A stretch of 35,728 nt of DNA from CAYSSM01 sp964433905. GTDB taxonomy: Bacteria > Patescibacteriota > UBA1384 > UBA12157 > JAENIV01. Numbering within the stretch: position 1 is the stretch's first letter; the number at the start of each line of letters is the position of its first letter. A program made the position numbers and the translations under genes. The DNA is taken from positions 1-35,728 of the forward strand of contig CAYSSM010000006.1 in assembly GCA_964433905.1 (NCBI GenBank), read 5' to 3'. The notes under the pieces are model-generated. The model saw only the letters and a list, made by a program, of their open reading frames with translations. It searched no databases and had not been told where the DNA came from. Below, one piece after another: positions 1 to 6,960 of the stretch.

Positions 1-2
1 TT

Positions 3-254
3 CCCCGGCAGCTCTTTGAGGTTTCCATTCAGGTGGCCGAAGGCGGTCCCTCAACTTCGCTCGGGACAGGAAAAATTCTTGCCCGTGAAGATATTTCGGC
101 AATGAAAAAAGATGTTACCGCCAAACTTTACGGTGGTGACAGAACGCGTAAGGATAAACTCTTGAAAAAGCAAGCGGCCGGCAAAAAGAAAATGAAACAA
201 TTGGGTCGTCTCGAGTTGCCAAGCGATGTGTTTATAAATATTTTACGTCAATAA
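3..254 (+). CDS. lepA: Elongation factor 4 (LepA), C-terminal end, partial
   Basis: Only the last 83 codons are in the window; the frame is open to the left edge. LepA is a ribosome-associated translational GTPase that back-translocates or remodels stalled ribosomes. The visible part is the LepA-specific C-terminal domain: it opens with PRQLFEVSIQ, followed by KILARE, DVTAKLYGGD and the Lys-rich KKQAAGKKKMKQLG, the usual order in the family. Between SIQVAEGG and KILARE there are about six or seven extra residues (PSTSLGT) that LepA proteins I know do not have. They are encoded by a small palindromic repeat at 46-67. The identification is secure; the insertion is a direct observation whose effect is unknown. 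Confidence 0.93.
   Translation, partial: PRQLFEVSIQVAEGGPSTSLGTGKILAREDISAMKKDVTAKLYGGDRTRKDKLLKKQAAGKKKMKQLGRLELPSDVFINILRQ
46..67. repeat. Palindromic repeat inside lepA
   Basis: GTCCC (46-50) and GGGAC (63-67) flank a 12-nt loop. The sequence resembles the dispersed 'CTTCGCTCGGGA' type of palindrome seen in many environmental bacterial genomes. It is in frame and adds residues to LepA. Confidence 0.6.
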
Positions 255-266
255 AATATTTTCCGC

Positions 267-279
267 GGACCGAAGGTCC
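267..279. repeat. Small hairpin after lepA
   Basis: GGACC and GGTCC pair around GAA. No T-run follows, so it is not a typical intrinsic terminator. It fits the short GC-rich palindromes scattered through this window. Confidence 0.4.
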
Positions 280-323
280 CATTGAAATTCTAAGAAGTTA
301 AAACCGGGATTTTGAAATTGCTA

Positions 324-351
324 TTGACAGCAAATACCGTTGTTGTATACT
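324..351 (+). promoter_or_regulatory. Sigma-70 type promoter for the 416 gene
   Basis: TTGACA (324-329), a 16-nt spacer and TATACT (346-351). Transcription would begin near 358, giving a leader of about 58 nt that holds two AAGGAGG ribosome sites, at 377-383 and 401-407. Confidence 0.75.
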
Positions 352-415
352 TATAACAGATATAAATTTTGGTCTCAAGGAGGAAAATTTGCATTTTATC
401 AAGGAGGTAAAGAAA

Positions 416-1006
416 ATGTTTAAAAAAGAAAATCTCACTAAATTTAGCAAAAAGAGATTAATTTTAATTGTTGCTATTGGTGGGGCTATTTTGCTAATTG
501 CAGGGGTATTAACTTGGGCCAACATGACAGGCAGGTTAAAATTATTCGCCGCTTCGGAAATTTCAAATACAGTCACCGCTACCTATAAAGATGCCGCCGG
601 AATAGACCGAAGCGTATCAAGCACGCTTGCGATTCCTTTGGTAACACCAGTTCCATCACCTTCAATTCTATCACCATCACCTCCATTAGTATCTCCATCA
701 CCTCCACCGCAATCTCCTTCACCGGGACCGGTATCACCGACACCAACCACAAAAGGAACGCTGACAGGGAAGGTCACCAATAGTAATACTGGCGCGGTTA
801 TTACTGGCGCAACAGTTCGAATTACATATCCCAATGGCAGTAAATATTCCGTCACAACCTCGTCGGTAGGTACTTATACATGGAGTAATTTAGCCCCGGG
901 AACTTATACGCTTAAAGTGTCAATGTCTAGATACAGAACCCAAACCAAGACTGTAAATGTTGTGGCTGGCAATAATGTTGCTGATTTTTCTTTAGTTCCG
1001 CGATAG
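416..1006 (+). CDS. Membrane-anchored protein with Pro-rich stalk and carboxypeptidase-regulatory-like domain
   Basis: The start is the ATG at 416, 8 nt after a perfect AAGGAGG. A TTG at 389 with its own AAGGAGG is in frame and would add nine residues. The N-terminus is Lys-rich, followed by one hydrophobic helix (around residues 18-38, LILIVAIGGAILLIAGVL), so the protein is probably anchored in the membrane and faces outward. Next come a short region, a Pro/Ser stalk of repeated SPSPP units (around 75-115), and a C-terminal beta-sandwich of about 80 residues (GTLTGKVTNSNTGAVITGATV ... GTYTLKVS) of the carboxypeptidase-regulatory-like fold. Proteins of this shape often present a domain on the cell surface. 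The ligand is unknown. Confidence 0.7.
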   Translation: MFKKENLTKFSKKRLILIVAIGGAILLIAGVLTWANMTGRLKLFAASEISNTVTATYKDAAGIDRSVSSTLAIPLVTPVPSPSILSPSPPLVSPSPPPQSPSPGPVSPTPTTKGTLTGKVTNSNTGAVITGATVRITYPNGSKYSVTTSSVGTYTWSNLAPGTYTLKVSMSRYRTQTKTVNVVAGNNVADFSLVPR

Positions 1007-1041
1007 AAGAAACAAACGGATTAAGGGGACGGTTCTTCCTG

Positions 1042-1053
1042 CCTGCCGGCAGG
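1042..1053. repeat. Perfect 12-nt GC palindrome
   Basis: CCTGCCGGCAGG, preceded by a further CCTG. It is a short dispersed palindrome of the REP kind, lying after the stop of the 416 gene. Confidence 0.45.
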
Positions 1054-1090
1054 TTTTAACATGAGATTTCTATTTTCAAGAGGATGAATA

Positions 1091-1111
1091 CCCTGTGGTC
1101 TTGCCACAGGG
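1091..1111. repeat. Perfect hairpin, 8-bp stem, TCTTG loop
   Basis: CCCTGTGG, loop TCTTG, CCACAGGG. It closely parallels the hairpin at 1223-1245, which has a different stem sequence but nearly the same loop. Confidence 0.65.
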
Positions 1112-1193
1112 ATGAAATCCTATAATTTCGTCAGAAATTTCCGCGGATGAAATCCTATAATTTCGTCAGAAATTTCCGCGGATGAAATCCTAT
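1111..1193. repeat. Tandem repeat, 35-bp unit, about 2.4 copies
   Basis: Two identical 35-bp units (1111-1145 and 1146-1180) are followed by a 13-bp partial unit. Each starts GATGAAATCC and ends TTTCCGCG. There are no spacers between units, so this is not a CRISPR. Confidence 0.9.
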
Positions 1194-1222
1194 TTGAAAA
1201 CAAACTTTTCCCTTTAGGGAAT

Positions 1223-1245
1223 ACACTGCGATCTTGCCGCAGTGT
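1223..1245. repeat. Hairpin with 8-bp stem, ATCTTGC loop
   Basis: ACACTGCG and CGCAGTGT flank ATCTTGC. It lies just beyond the stop of the minus-strand gene at 1257 and may stabilise or end that transcript. No clear U-run follows. Confidence 0.55.
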
Positions 1246-1256
1246 AGTTTATAACC

Positions 1257-2966
1257 TCAGGTAAATTTTACTTTTTTTAATAGTTCTCTAAGTTTTTCTT
1301 CTATTTCTGACTGGTCATAAATTTCTTCCAGCTCGATTTTTTCTTGACGGCTAAAGGATGTATTAAATATTTTTCGAGATATATTCATTAAATAATTATA
1401 ATCTGCCTCACTTATGTTCTCAAAAAAAGGAATTTTATTTTGGGCTAAATATCTATCTAAAACCATCTCAAAAAATAAATAAGGCACATCAAACATCCGC
1501 CGGCGGCGAGCTGCGGCAATTTCGTGCGTTTTATAGCCAAAATCTCTTTGGTAGTTATTGATAGCGCAATCCTCGCAAACAACTTTCGGGTCATTGGTAT
1601 AAGTATCTAAATAAGCGCCGATGGCGATATCAGTCTTGCCGCAAAAGTGGCAGCTAATATCTGAATATTTAGGAACATCACTCTTTTTATTGAGGTATTT
1701 TAGTTTAATTGGAGGTAAAACCACATTAAGGTTTTTACCTTTGGGAAGCGCAACAGATGGCTTATAAGCCTCAAAATACATTGGAATAATTAATCTTCCT
1801 ATCTTTGTTAGACGAAATTTCGAAACTTCTTCGAAATAACCCTTTAATTTTTTCCGTGATTTAAATTCAACAAGTCCGAAGCGAGCTAAATCTTTAACCA
1901 ACAGAGTCTCTATTTCTCCATCGACTGATGTTTCACATTCATTACCATAAACATCTTTCCAAGATAAAACTAGCTCTTTTTGTAGAAGTTTGGCAAAATT
2001 TTTAAAATCCAACCAATCTTTTTCTATCATCAGCATTGAATAGATCAATCCTTGATTTTTTTGCAAAACCTCAGCTATTGATTCTGAATTATGCCCTTTG
2101 TAAAACCTTAGATAGGTCCAATTGTATTCTCCCAAATAATTAAGTGTAATATCAACAAATTGCTCGAATGGCGAAAATCCTAAGAATTTATGTCCAAAAC
2201 GAGTTATTTTTAGTTTGTTTTTACGTTGAGCAAAAACTTTCATAATTTTCCCCAAAACTCTGATAAGTTGGAGATGAAATACTTCCTCCTCGCTTCTTAT
2301 CGGAAAAAGAATCTCACCCTTTTTTGAACGGTGGTAAATATCGGTCCGAAATTTCCCGGCCAACCTTTCGATTTCTTTGAGTCGTAAATTACCATTAGGT
2401 GTCAGCTCTAAAAGATGCTCTTCTAAAGATTTTAAAAAAGTCAGAAAATCCTGAAAAAAATCATTTGTTAAAACTTCATAGTCCAATTTAACAGATTTTA
2501 TGTCTCCTTCCTCAACCACTGGTCGGTCCAAAAGATCGCTTTTTAAAAACATCTCGCATTCATGAATCGCTTGTTGTAACCAAATTGAAAGCTCTTTGTA
2601 GGTATTATGGCCATAATCTTTCAGAGCGTTGAAAGCTTCAATCTTACCGGAATGAGCCAAAGTAATAATCGCCCTTTTAAGGCTTTCTAAACTGGCTTCA
2701 GAATCTGATAAAATTTTTATCGCCTGAGAAATTTCCTTTGGGTTTTGTGGATCCTTCGGCAGTTTTTGATGATAATCAAGATATTCTTTCAATGCTTTTT
2801 CTTCGTCGGAATCCAAACCGTCAACCCGCATAATCGAGCCGCTCATTCCTTTTTTTTCCAAAACTTTCATAAATTCGTCCATATTTTCTTTATTAATCTG
2901 GCCGCGATTAAGAATTTCGATGAGTTCTTGTTCGTTTAAATTTTCCCAATTTTTTTCTGTTGCCAT
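1257..2966 (-). CDS. Unrecognised 569-aa protein with HEAT-like helices and a CxxC/CxxC zinc site
   Basis: I do not recognise this protein as a named family. Residues about 80-150 look like HEAT/armadillo repeats (SLESLKRAIITLAHSGKIEA... SIWLQQAIHECEMFL). The middle is rich in charged and aromatic residues. Around residues 440-470 there is CHFCGKTD ... VVCEDC, two CxxC pairs that should bind one zinc ion, followed by an Arg-rich patch (AAARRRRMFD). No signal peptide or membrane helix is seen, so it is probably cytoplasmic. The ATG at 2966 has no strong ribosome site. It lies downstream of fic on the same strand, 63 bp apart, and could share its transcript. An association with fic as a defence or toxin module is only a guess. 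Confidence 0.6.
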   Translation of the reverse strand: MATEKNWENLNEQELIEILNRGQINKENMDEFMKVLEKKGMSGSIMRVDGLDSDEEKALKEYLDYHQKLPKDPQNPKEISQAIKILSDSEASLESLKRAIITLAHSGKIEAFNALKDYGHNTYKELSIWLQQAIHECEMFLKSDLLDRPVVEEGDIKSVKLDYEVLTNDFFQDFLTFLKSLEEHLLELTPNGNLRLKEIERLAGKFRTDIYHRSKKGEILFPIRSEEEVFHLQLIRVLGKIMKVFAQRKNKLKITRFGHKFLGFSPFEQFVDITLNYLGEYNWTYLRFYKGHNSESIAEVLQKNQGLIYSMLMIEKDWLDFKNFAKLLQKELVLSWKDVYGNECETSVDGEIETLLVKDLARFGLVEFKSRKKLKGYFEEVSKFRLTKIGRLIIPMYFEAYKPSVALPKGKNLNVVLPPIKLKYLNKKSDVPKYSDISCHFCGKTDIAIGAYLDTYTNDPKVVCEDCAINNYQRDFGYKTHEIAAARRRRMFDVPYLFFEMVLDRYLAQNKIPFFENISEADYNYLMNISRKIFNTSFSRQEKIELEEIYDQSEIEEKLRELLKKVKFT

Positions 2967-2970
2967 AATT

Positions 2971-3008
2971 TATCATCATAATCATACCACCTGTAGAGCG
3001 GTTGGTAA
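2971..3008. repeat. 38-bp dispersed repeat, copy 1 (partner at 4363-4400)
   Basis: Two copies flank the fic gene, sharing CATAAT-ATACCACCTG-AGAG-GTTGGTAAA with a few mismatches. The core TACCA ... TTGGTA is an imperfect palindrome. Flanking direct repeats suggest fic may have moved as a unit. Confidence 0.55.
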
Positions 3009-3029
3009 ACAGGAGAAATTGATTATGCA

Positions 3030-4172
3030 TCAATCTATTTTTTCCTTGCTAAACAAAGCGATATACTGGTGGTAGGCAAATCGGCGGTTGCGCCGTTTGC
3101 CTGTAATCTCTTTTAGGATTTCTTTATTGGTAAATTTGTCAATTAAATCGATTGCTCGAGCTTTGGACAAGCCAGTCAATCGCATAGCCAATTTCAAATC
3201 AATAATTGGGTAAGTGTAAAACTGGTCAAGCAACAGCATTGCTGTCTTGGCATTTCTGCCGAAAGAAGAGACAGTTTGAAGATGCTTCTCCCTAATAACG
3301 CGAATTTTTTGAGCAACCAAGACAGCGTCTTCCGAAACCGCACGAACACCTTCCAGAAAAAACATCAGCCATTCTTCAGTACTTTTATCAAAACGATAAC
3401 TATTTAATTTAGTGTAATAATCTGGCCTATTTTTTTTAAAAAATTCTGAGATATATAGCAACGGACGACAGAGAATACCTTCTTTATAAAGATAAAAAGT
3501 AATTAATAACCGACCCGTTCTACCGTTACCATCTAAAAACGGGTGGATCGTTTCAAACTGTGCATGAATTAGTCCTGCTTTTATTAAAGCTGGCAATTTT
3601 TGAAATTTATCCTTATGCAAAAAATCTTCAAGATCTGATAGCGCTTGTTTCATTTCGTGAGGTGGTGGTGGCACAAAAGTTGCCGTTTCAATTGTTGGTC
3701 CACCTATCCAGTTTTGTGTGGTTCGGAATTCGCCAGGATTTCTATGCTGACCTCTTACGCCTTTTAATAGCATGCTGTGAATTTCCCTGATCAATCTTAA
3801 AGATAACGGCAAGGTTTTGATTCTTCCAATACCATAGTTCATCGCATTAATATAATTTGTAATTTCATCAACATCCGATACTTTTTCATCAAATATCTTA
3901 GCTTCAATTTTAAAGAGATCAATAAGTGTTGCTTGGGTACCTTCAATTTGGCTTGAAAGTGCAGCTTCTTTTTTCGCGAATGATTTAATAAAATAATCAA
4001 CATCTGGCACCAACTGATCGATGGCGTTTAGTTTTCCAATTGCAAGATCAGCTTTCGATAAAAGCATGATTAAATCATCACTCCATTCGATTAAACCCTG
4101 CGCAGGAAATCGTTCGGGCATAAATGCCTTATGCCCGGCTGTCTGTTTAACATAATTACCAATTTTACTCAC
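3030..4172 (-). CDS. Fic family protein (class II, self-inhibited) with C-terminal winged helix
   Basis: Fic enzymes transfer AMP or a related group from a nucleotide to hydroxyl side chains of target proteins. The catalytic motif HPFLDGNGRTGR (residues 210-221) is complete, with the base His210 and the phosphate-binding Asn/Arg. The N-terminal inhibitory helix carries SSQIEG (73-78), the (S/T)xxxE(G/N) motif of class II Fic proteins, so the enzyme is expected to be autoinhibited. The flap is at GGPTIETATFVPPPP (157-171). The last 60 residues form a winged helix-turn-helix (AMRLTGLSKARAIDLIDKF), which could bind DNA. The start is GTG, 5 nt after GGGAG; the ATG two bases earlier is out of frame and stops at once. 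The promoter region carries repeated AGTATCG sites that this HTH may bind. Confidence 0.92.
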   Translation of the reverse strand: MSKIGNYVKQTAGHKAFMPERFPAQGLIEWSDDLIMLLSKADLAIGKLNAIDQLVPDVDYFIKSFAKKEAALSSQIEGTQATLIDLFKIEAKIFDEKVSDVDEITNYINAMNYGIGRIKTLPLSLRLIREIHSMLLKGVRGQHRNPGEFRTTQNWIGGPTIETATFVPPPPHEMKQALSDLEDFLHKDKFQKLPALIKAGLIHAQFETIHPFLDGNGRTGRLLITFYLYKEGILCRPLLYISEFFKKNRPDYYTKLNSYRFDKSTEEWLMFFLEGVRAVSEDAVLVAQKIRVIREKHLQTVSSFGRNAKTAMLLLDQFYTYPIIDLKLAMRLTGLSKARAIDLIDKFTNKEILKEITGKRRNRRFAYHQYIALFSKEKID

Positions 4173-4181
4173 ATAATCTCC

Positions 4182-4249
4182 CGATACTTAAATAATGATT
4201 AGTTTCACTTATATAGTATATCCGATACTAACTCTTTTCGCAAGTATCG
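4182..4249 (-). promoter_or_regulatory. fic promoter with repeated AGTATCG operator-like sites
   Basis: On the minus strand: TTGCGA (4243-4238), 17-nt spacer, TATACT (4220-4215). The heptamer AGTATCG occurs three times. The copies at 4223-4229 and 4243-4249 face each other as an inverted repeat overlapping the spacer and -35; a third (4182-4188) lies beside the ribosome site. The arrangement suggests repression, perhaps autoregulation by the Fic C-terminal HTH (inference). Confidence 0.65.
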
Positions 4250-4362
4250 TATAGTATTCAATCAAAAAAACCATTTTCTTGTCCCAAACTCTTCATATTT
4301 TTTTGCTTTCAAATAAGGCAATCTCGGTTTCGGTTGTATGCTCCCCTTGATTTATAATCTAT

Positions 4363-4400
4363 CTTCATAATTATACCACCTGAAGAGGAGTTGGTAAATT
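4363..4400. repeat. 38-bp dispersed repeat, copy 2
   Basis: Partner of 2971-3008, lying upstream of the fic promoter. Together the two copies bracket fic. Confidence 0.55.
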
Positions 4401-4446
4401 TTGGACAAAAAAATTCCACAATTTCTAATGCGGTAAATATATTATT

Positions 4447-4586
4447 AGAGTTCCATCCCCATTTGGGCTAGTCGCCAAAACAGGTCTATTTAGCACCAAA
4501 AAAGACCCAAAACGGTCTTTTCCGTTTTTCCCTACTTCTTATGCTCTTTTTAGCTAAATTTAATTGTCCCACATTTATTTGGAGGG
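4447..4586. repeat. Dispersed intergenic repeat R, copy A
   Basis: The 594-bp gap 4173-4766 has no convincing gene. Its main content is this repeat: 4475-4586 matches 8492-8603 at 109 of 112 positions, and similarity continues weakly to 4447. It contains AAAAGACC and GGTCTTTT around a short loop, a bidirectional terminator-like hairpin. At the right end it joins GGAGGG, which in copy B is the 3' end of a tRNA-Lys fragment. Confidence 0.85.
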
Positions 4587-4620
4587 ACATACGGGTCTAG
4601 AACCCTTTAGCTCTTTTAAC
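4579..4620 (-). repeat. Intergenic element T, copy 1
   Basis: On the minus strand it reads GAGCTAAAGGGTTCTAGACCC, then a short link and TGTCCCTCC. Related copies are at 5695-5756 and 7653-7725. All lie 3' of minus-strand genes. The GGGTTCTAGACCC part resembles a tRNA T-arm followed by an acceptor strand, but no complete tRNA is present. Confidence 0.6.
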
Positions 4621-4766
4621 CAACTCTTCGCAATATGATCCAAGAGTTCCACAATTTTCAAGCAAGTTTAGCCATAAACCGAGTATTATTCCTATTTGAA
4701 CTGTTAAAATCACTCTCTAAATCTTACCAGAAAAAGAGGTAAAAGATAACCCAAACCGGCTAAAAA

Positions 4767-5615
4767 TTAGTAAAGAGTACTTATGCCGGTAATATCACCT
4801 GACTCTAAGGTTTGTTTTTTTATCTCGCCAGTGCCAGCGTATCCATACATTGTTTGCTCGGAACAGTCAGAATTATACAAATCACTCAATCCCACACTGT
4901 GGCCCAGCTCATGGGTGGCAATATTTTCAAAATCCATTTTACCGGCCTGGCCGCTTCCTGACCAGTTAAAGTCAACATCGTCATAAACCTGGTCCCATTC
5001 CACCAGTTCTCGCCCGCTAATCGGCCCGCCAAAAATACCCCAGATGATGGTAACAGCGATGGTACTGGAAGAAGAAATATCGGCAAAATAAACCTCGTTA
5101 TTGCCATCGGGTGTCACTGTATCAGCCACAATAATCGATGATGTGCTAGAGCCGTCGCCCAAGATATTAACCCCGGCGATATTGCCTACTACTCCATCAG
5201 TTGCATCTTCCCATTTATCAATATCAAAACCCAAATTGCTTAAAACAAAAGATGTACTTAAACCACTGGTGTTAGATGGGTTGACAATCCAGGGTTCTAC
5301 ACTCTTCCATTTAGCTCCCTTGGCAAAAAAACCGTAACATTTGGTACCACCGGCTCCCCCTGCCCAAGATGGTTTAGCGGGTGACTTTTTGGGATGAACA
5401 ATGGCATAACCAGAAACTAATTTTCCACTTTGAGGATCAACGGCCGTGCCCAAAGAAATAACCGGTGAATTATCGGCAGCGGGCGGAAGAATGAGAGTTC
5501 TGTCAGTGCCAGGTGTATTCAAATGGGCAACCTGAAGGTTGAGAGCGGCTAAAGCCGGACCGGCCGCTGAAAGCAAAAATAGAGCCACCAAAATTAAGAA
5601 AAATCTTTTTAACAT
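4767..5615 (-). CDS. Secreted metzincin metalloprotease
   Basis: The protein starts with a clear signal peptide (MLKRFFLILVALFLLSAAGPALA, cleavage after ALA). The C-terminal part has the zinc-protease signature HELGHSVGLSD (residues 235-245), with catalytic Glu236 and ligands His235 and His239. The third ligand position is Asp245 rather than the usual matrixin His; Asp is known there in snapalysin-type enzymes. A Met-turn (TMYGY, 255-259) follows, as metzincins require. Two or three Cys residues may form disulfides. At 282 aa it is short, with little room for a long propeptide. It has its own strong promoter and an AAGGAAG ribosome site. It is probably exported to cut host or environmental proteins; the substrate is unknown. 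Confidence 0.85.
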   Translation of the reverse strand: MLKRFFLILVALFLLSAAGPALAALNLQVAHLNTPGTDRTLILPPAADNSPVISLGTAVDPQSGKLVSGYAIVHPKKSPAKPSWAGGAGGTKCYGFFAKGAKWKSVEPWIVNPSNTSGLSTSFVLSNLGFDIDKWEDATDGVVGNIAGVNILGDGSSTSSIIVADTVTPDGNNEVYFADISSSSTIAVTIIWGIFGGPISGRELVEWDQVYDDVDFNWSGSGQAGKMDFENIATHELGHSVGLSDLYNSDCSEQTMYGYAGTGEIKKQTLESGDITGISTLY

Positions 5616-5660
5616 TTCACTTCCTTTCTAAATATTTGGTATTTTTATTGTAACATATCT

Positions 5661-5689
5661 ATTATAACATATCTGAATTTTTGTGTCAG
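5661..5689 (-). promoter_or_regulatory. Promoter of the metalloprotease gene
   Basis: On the minus strand: CTGACA (5689-5684), 17-nt spacer, TATAAT (5666-5661), with an extended -10 (TGT before TATAAT). Transcription would start near 5654, leaving a leader of about 39 nt. Confidence 0.75.
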
Positions 5690-5694
5690 CAAAA

Positions 5695-5756
5695 AGGGAC
5701 ATTCGGGTCTAGAACCCTGCGATAAACTCAGGGCAGCCTTTTAGCTCTATTAACAC
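5695..5756 (-). repeat. Intergenic element T, copy 2, with inserted hairpin
   Basis: Same conserved ends as the 4579 copy (AGGGACATTCGGGTCTAGAA and CCTTTTAGCTC), but split by CCCTG ... CAGGG, a small hairpin. It follows the hemerythrin gene by about 40 bp on the minus strand. Confidence 0.6.
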
Positions 5757-5793
5757 CTCTTTATCCCATATCAAGTCGCGTCTTCTTATTACT

Positions 5794-6318
5794 TTAATAG
5801 ATTCCTTCTAATCTTTCCAGCATCTTGTGGAATTCTTCGTGCTTTCCCGGGCCGATGCGCTCAAGTTCAAATTTATTAAATTCCTTAAGTAATTTATTAT
5901 CTTTGGTTTGAGAAATATTCGTATCAGCCATCTGATAAAGGATATTATTTTCTTTTTCGATATGCTGTCTTAGAAGCTCGATATAACCGCGAGCATCGCG
6001 AATAAATTTTTCGGGATTCGAGATATTCTCCCTCATACCTTTCGCATAGCCACGCCCCATATCGTGTTCCATAAGCATCATGCCAATCGGCCCCTCTTTT
6101 TTTGGAATCCCAACCTCCTCCATTGCTGGAAATAATAAATCTTCTTCTTTGCCATGATGGCATTTATCAACAAAATTTTTGATAAATTCTAAAATTTCTT
6201 CTTGATGTTTCGGATCAACTTTTTCTCCTGCCTCTAATTTCCGACAAATTTTCTCTAAAATATCTAGAGCAAGCAAAACCGCCTGATGCTCATTTCTTAA
6301 TTGTTCTGTTGATGTCAT
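5794..6318 (-). CDS. Hemerythrin HHE domain protein
   Basis: A four-helix bundle expected to bind a di-iron centre and oxygen or a redox signal. Candidate ligands in the usual order are His11, His54/His55 with Glu58/Glu59 (HHGKEEDLLFP), His85 (MEHDMGRG), and His119 with Glu123 (HIEKEN). I chose the ATG at 6318, preceded by AAAGGA at good distance; a GTG at 6336 would add six unlikely residues. The gene follows the TrmO-like gene by about 20 bp, so the two are probably one transcript. It is cytoplasmic, with no membrane segment. It could buffer O2 or iron in an organism lacking respiration (inference). Confidence 0.88.
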   Translation of the reverse strand: MTSTEQLRNEHQAVLLALDILEKICRKLEAGEKVDPKHQEEILEFIKNFVDKCHHGKEEDLLFPAMEEVGIPKKEGPIGMMLMEHDMGRGYAKGMRENISNPEKFIRDARGYIELLRQHIEKENNILYQMADTNISQTKDNKLLKEFNKFELERIGPGKHEEFHKMLERLEGIY

Positions 6319-6339
6319 TTGCGTCCTTTGACACACTGA

Positions 6340-6780
6340 TTAAAATTCTAATTTATACACCCAATCGGGTATTTTTGCTTTCCCGGGTCTATCATATTGC
6401 GGCCAGTAAGGTTTAATATCGATTATCGGCGTGCCGTCTAAAATGTCTAACCCTTTGACTTTAATTCTGTTTCCTTTATGCTCCACTAATCGGACGGTAG
6501 TTATCCCAACGGGATTGGGCCTTGCGGGACAACGACAGGAGAAAATTCCCACAATCGGTACCTTCGGATTGCCTTGAGGCCGATGAGAAATGACATAATC
6601 CTTAACTTTATCCATCCAATAAACAATGATTAGATGAGTGTAATCGTCTATTCCCTTAAGAGCTTCCTGGAATTTTTTATCAACAATTATTTCCGACATT
6701 TCCTCGGCAAACCCCCCGAATCTTGGTTTTCTAACGTGATTTTTGACCGTCCCGATTGGTTTTAAGCAAATTTCTTTCAT
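6340..6780 (-). CDS. TrmO/TsaA-like tRNA m6t6A37 methyltransferase
   Basis: This family methylates N6 of t6A at position 37 of some ANN-decoding tRNAs, using SAM bound in a small beta-barrel. The core signatures are here: KPIGTVKN at the start, HRPQGNPKVPIVGIFSCRCPARPNPVG in the middle (described by its ends HRPQGNP and RPNPVGIT), and the closing VKGLDILDGTPIIDIKPY. At 146 aa this is the minimal domain without the C-terminal extension of the E. coli enzyme. I start at the ATG at 6780 (MKEICLKPIG); a TTG at 6804 is possible, as ribosome sites are weak at both. A TATAAT lies at 6840-6835. The substrate assignment is by family only. Confidence 0.85.
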   Translation of the reverse strand: MKEICLKPIGTVKNHVRKPRFGGFAEEMSEIIVDKKFQEALKGIDDYTHLIIVYWMDKVKDYVISHRPQGNPKVPIVGIFSCRCPARPNPVGITTVRLVEHKGNRIKVKGLDILDGTPIIDIKPYWPQYDRPGKAKIPDWVYKLEF

Positions 6781-6894
6781 TTTTTTCTTTTTACATGGTT
6801 CCAAGCTTCTAAGTGGAGGTCTTTCTCTAAACTTATTATAATACTTTTAAAAGATAATGAATATTGGAAGATGCTGAAACCAAAGTTGGCTTTT

Positions 6895-6931
6895 TAAAAA
6901 GAAAACGCCATCCAGCGTGATGTGGATGGCG
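6895..6931 (-). terminator. Intrinsic terminator of the 6961 gene
   Basis: On the minus strand, CGCCATCC pairs with GGATGGCG over a 10-nt loop, followed by TTTTCTTTTT. It lies about 30 bp beyond the stop. Confidence 0.85.
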
Positions 6932-6960
6932 ATGATGCCAAGGTTGAGTGAATTCATTCA

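Noticed and set aside
1111..1193. Possible CRISPR array
   Set aside because: The 35-bp units are joined without spacers and there are no cas genes; it is a plain tandem repeat.
4579..4620. A functional tRNA gene
   Set aside because: Only a T-arm-like part and acceptor-like strand are seen; there is no D-arm, anticodon arm or matching 5' acceptor strand, and the T-stem has a mismatch.
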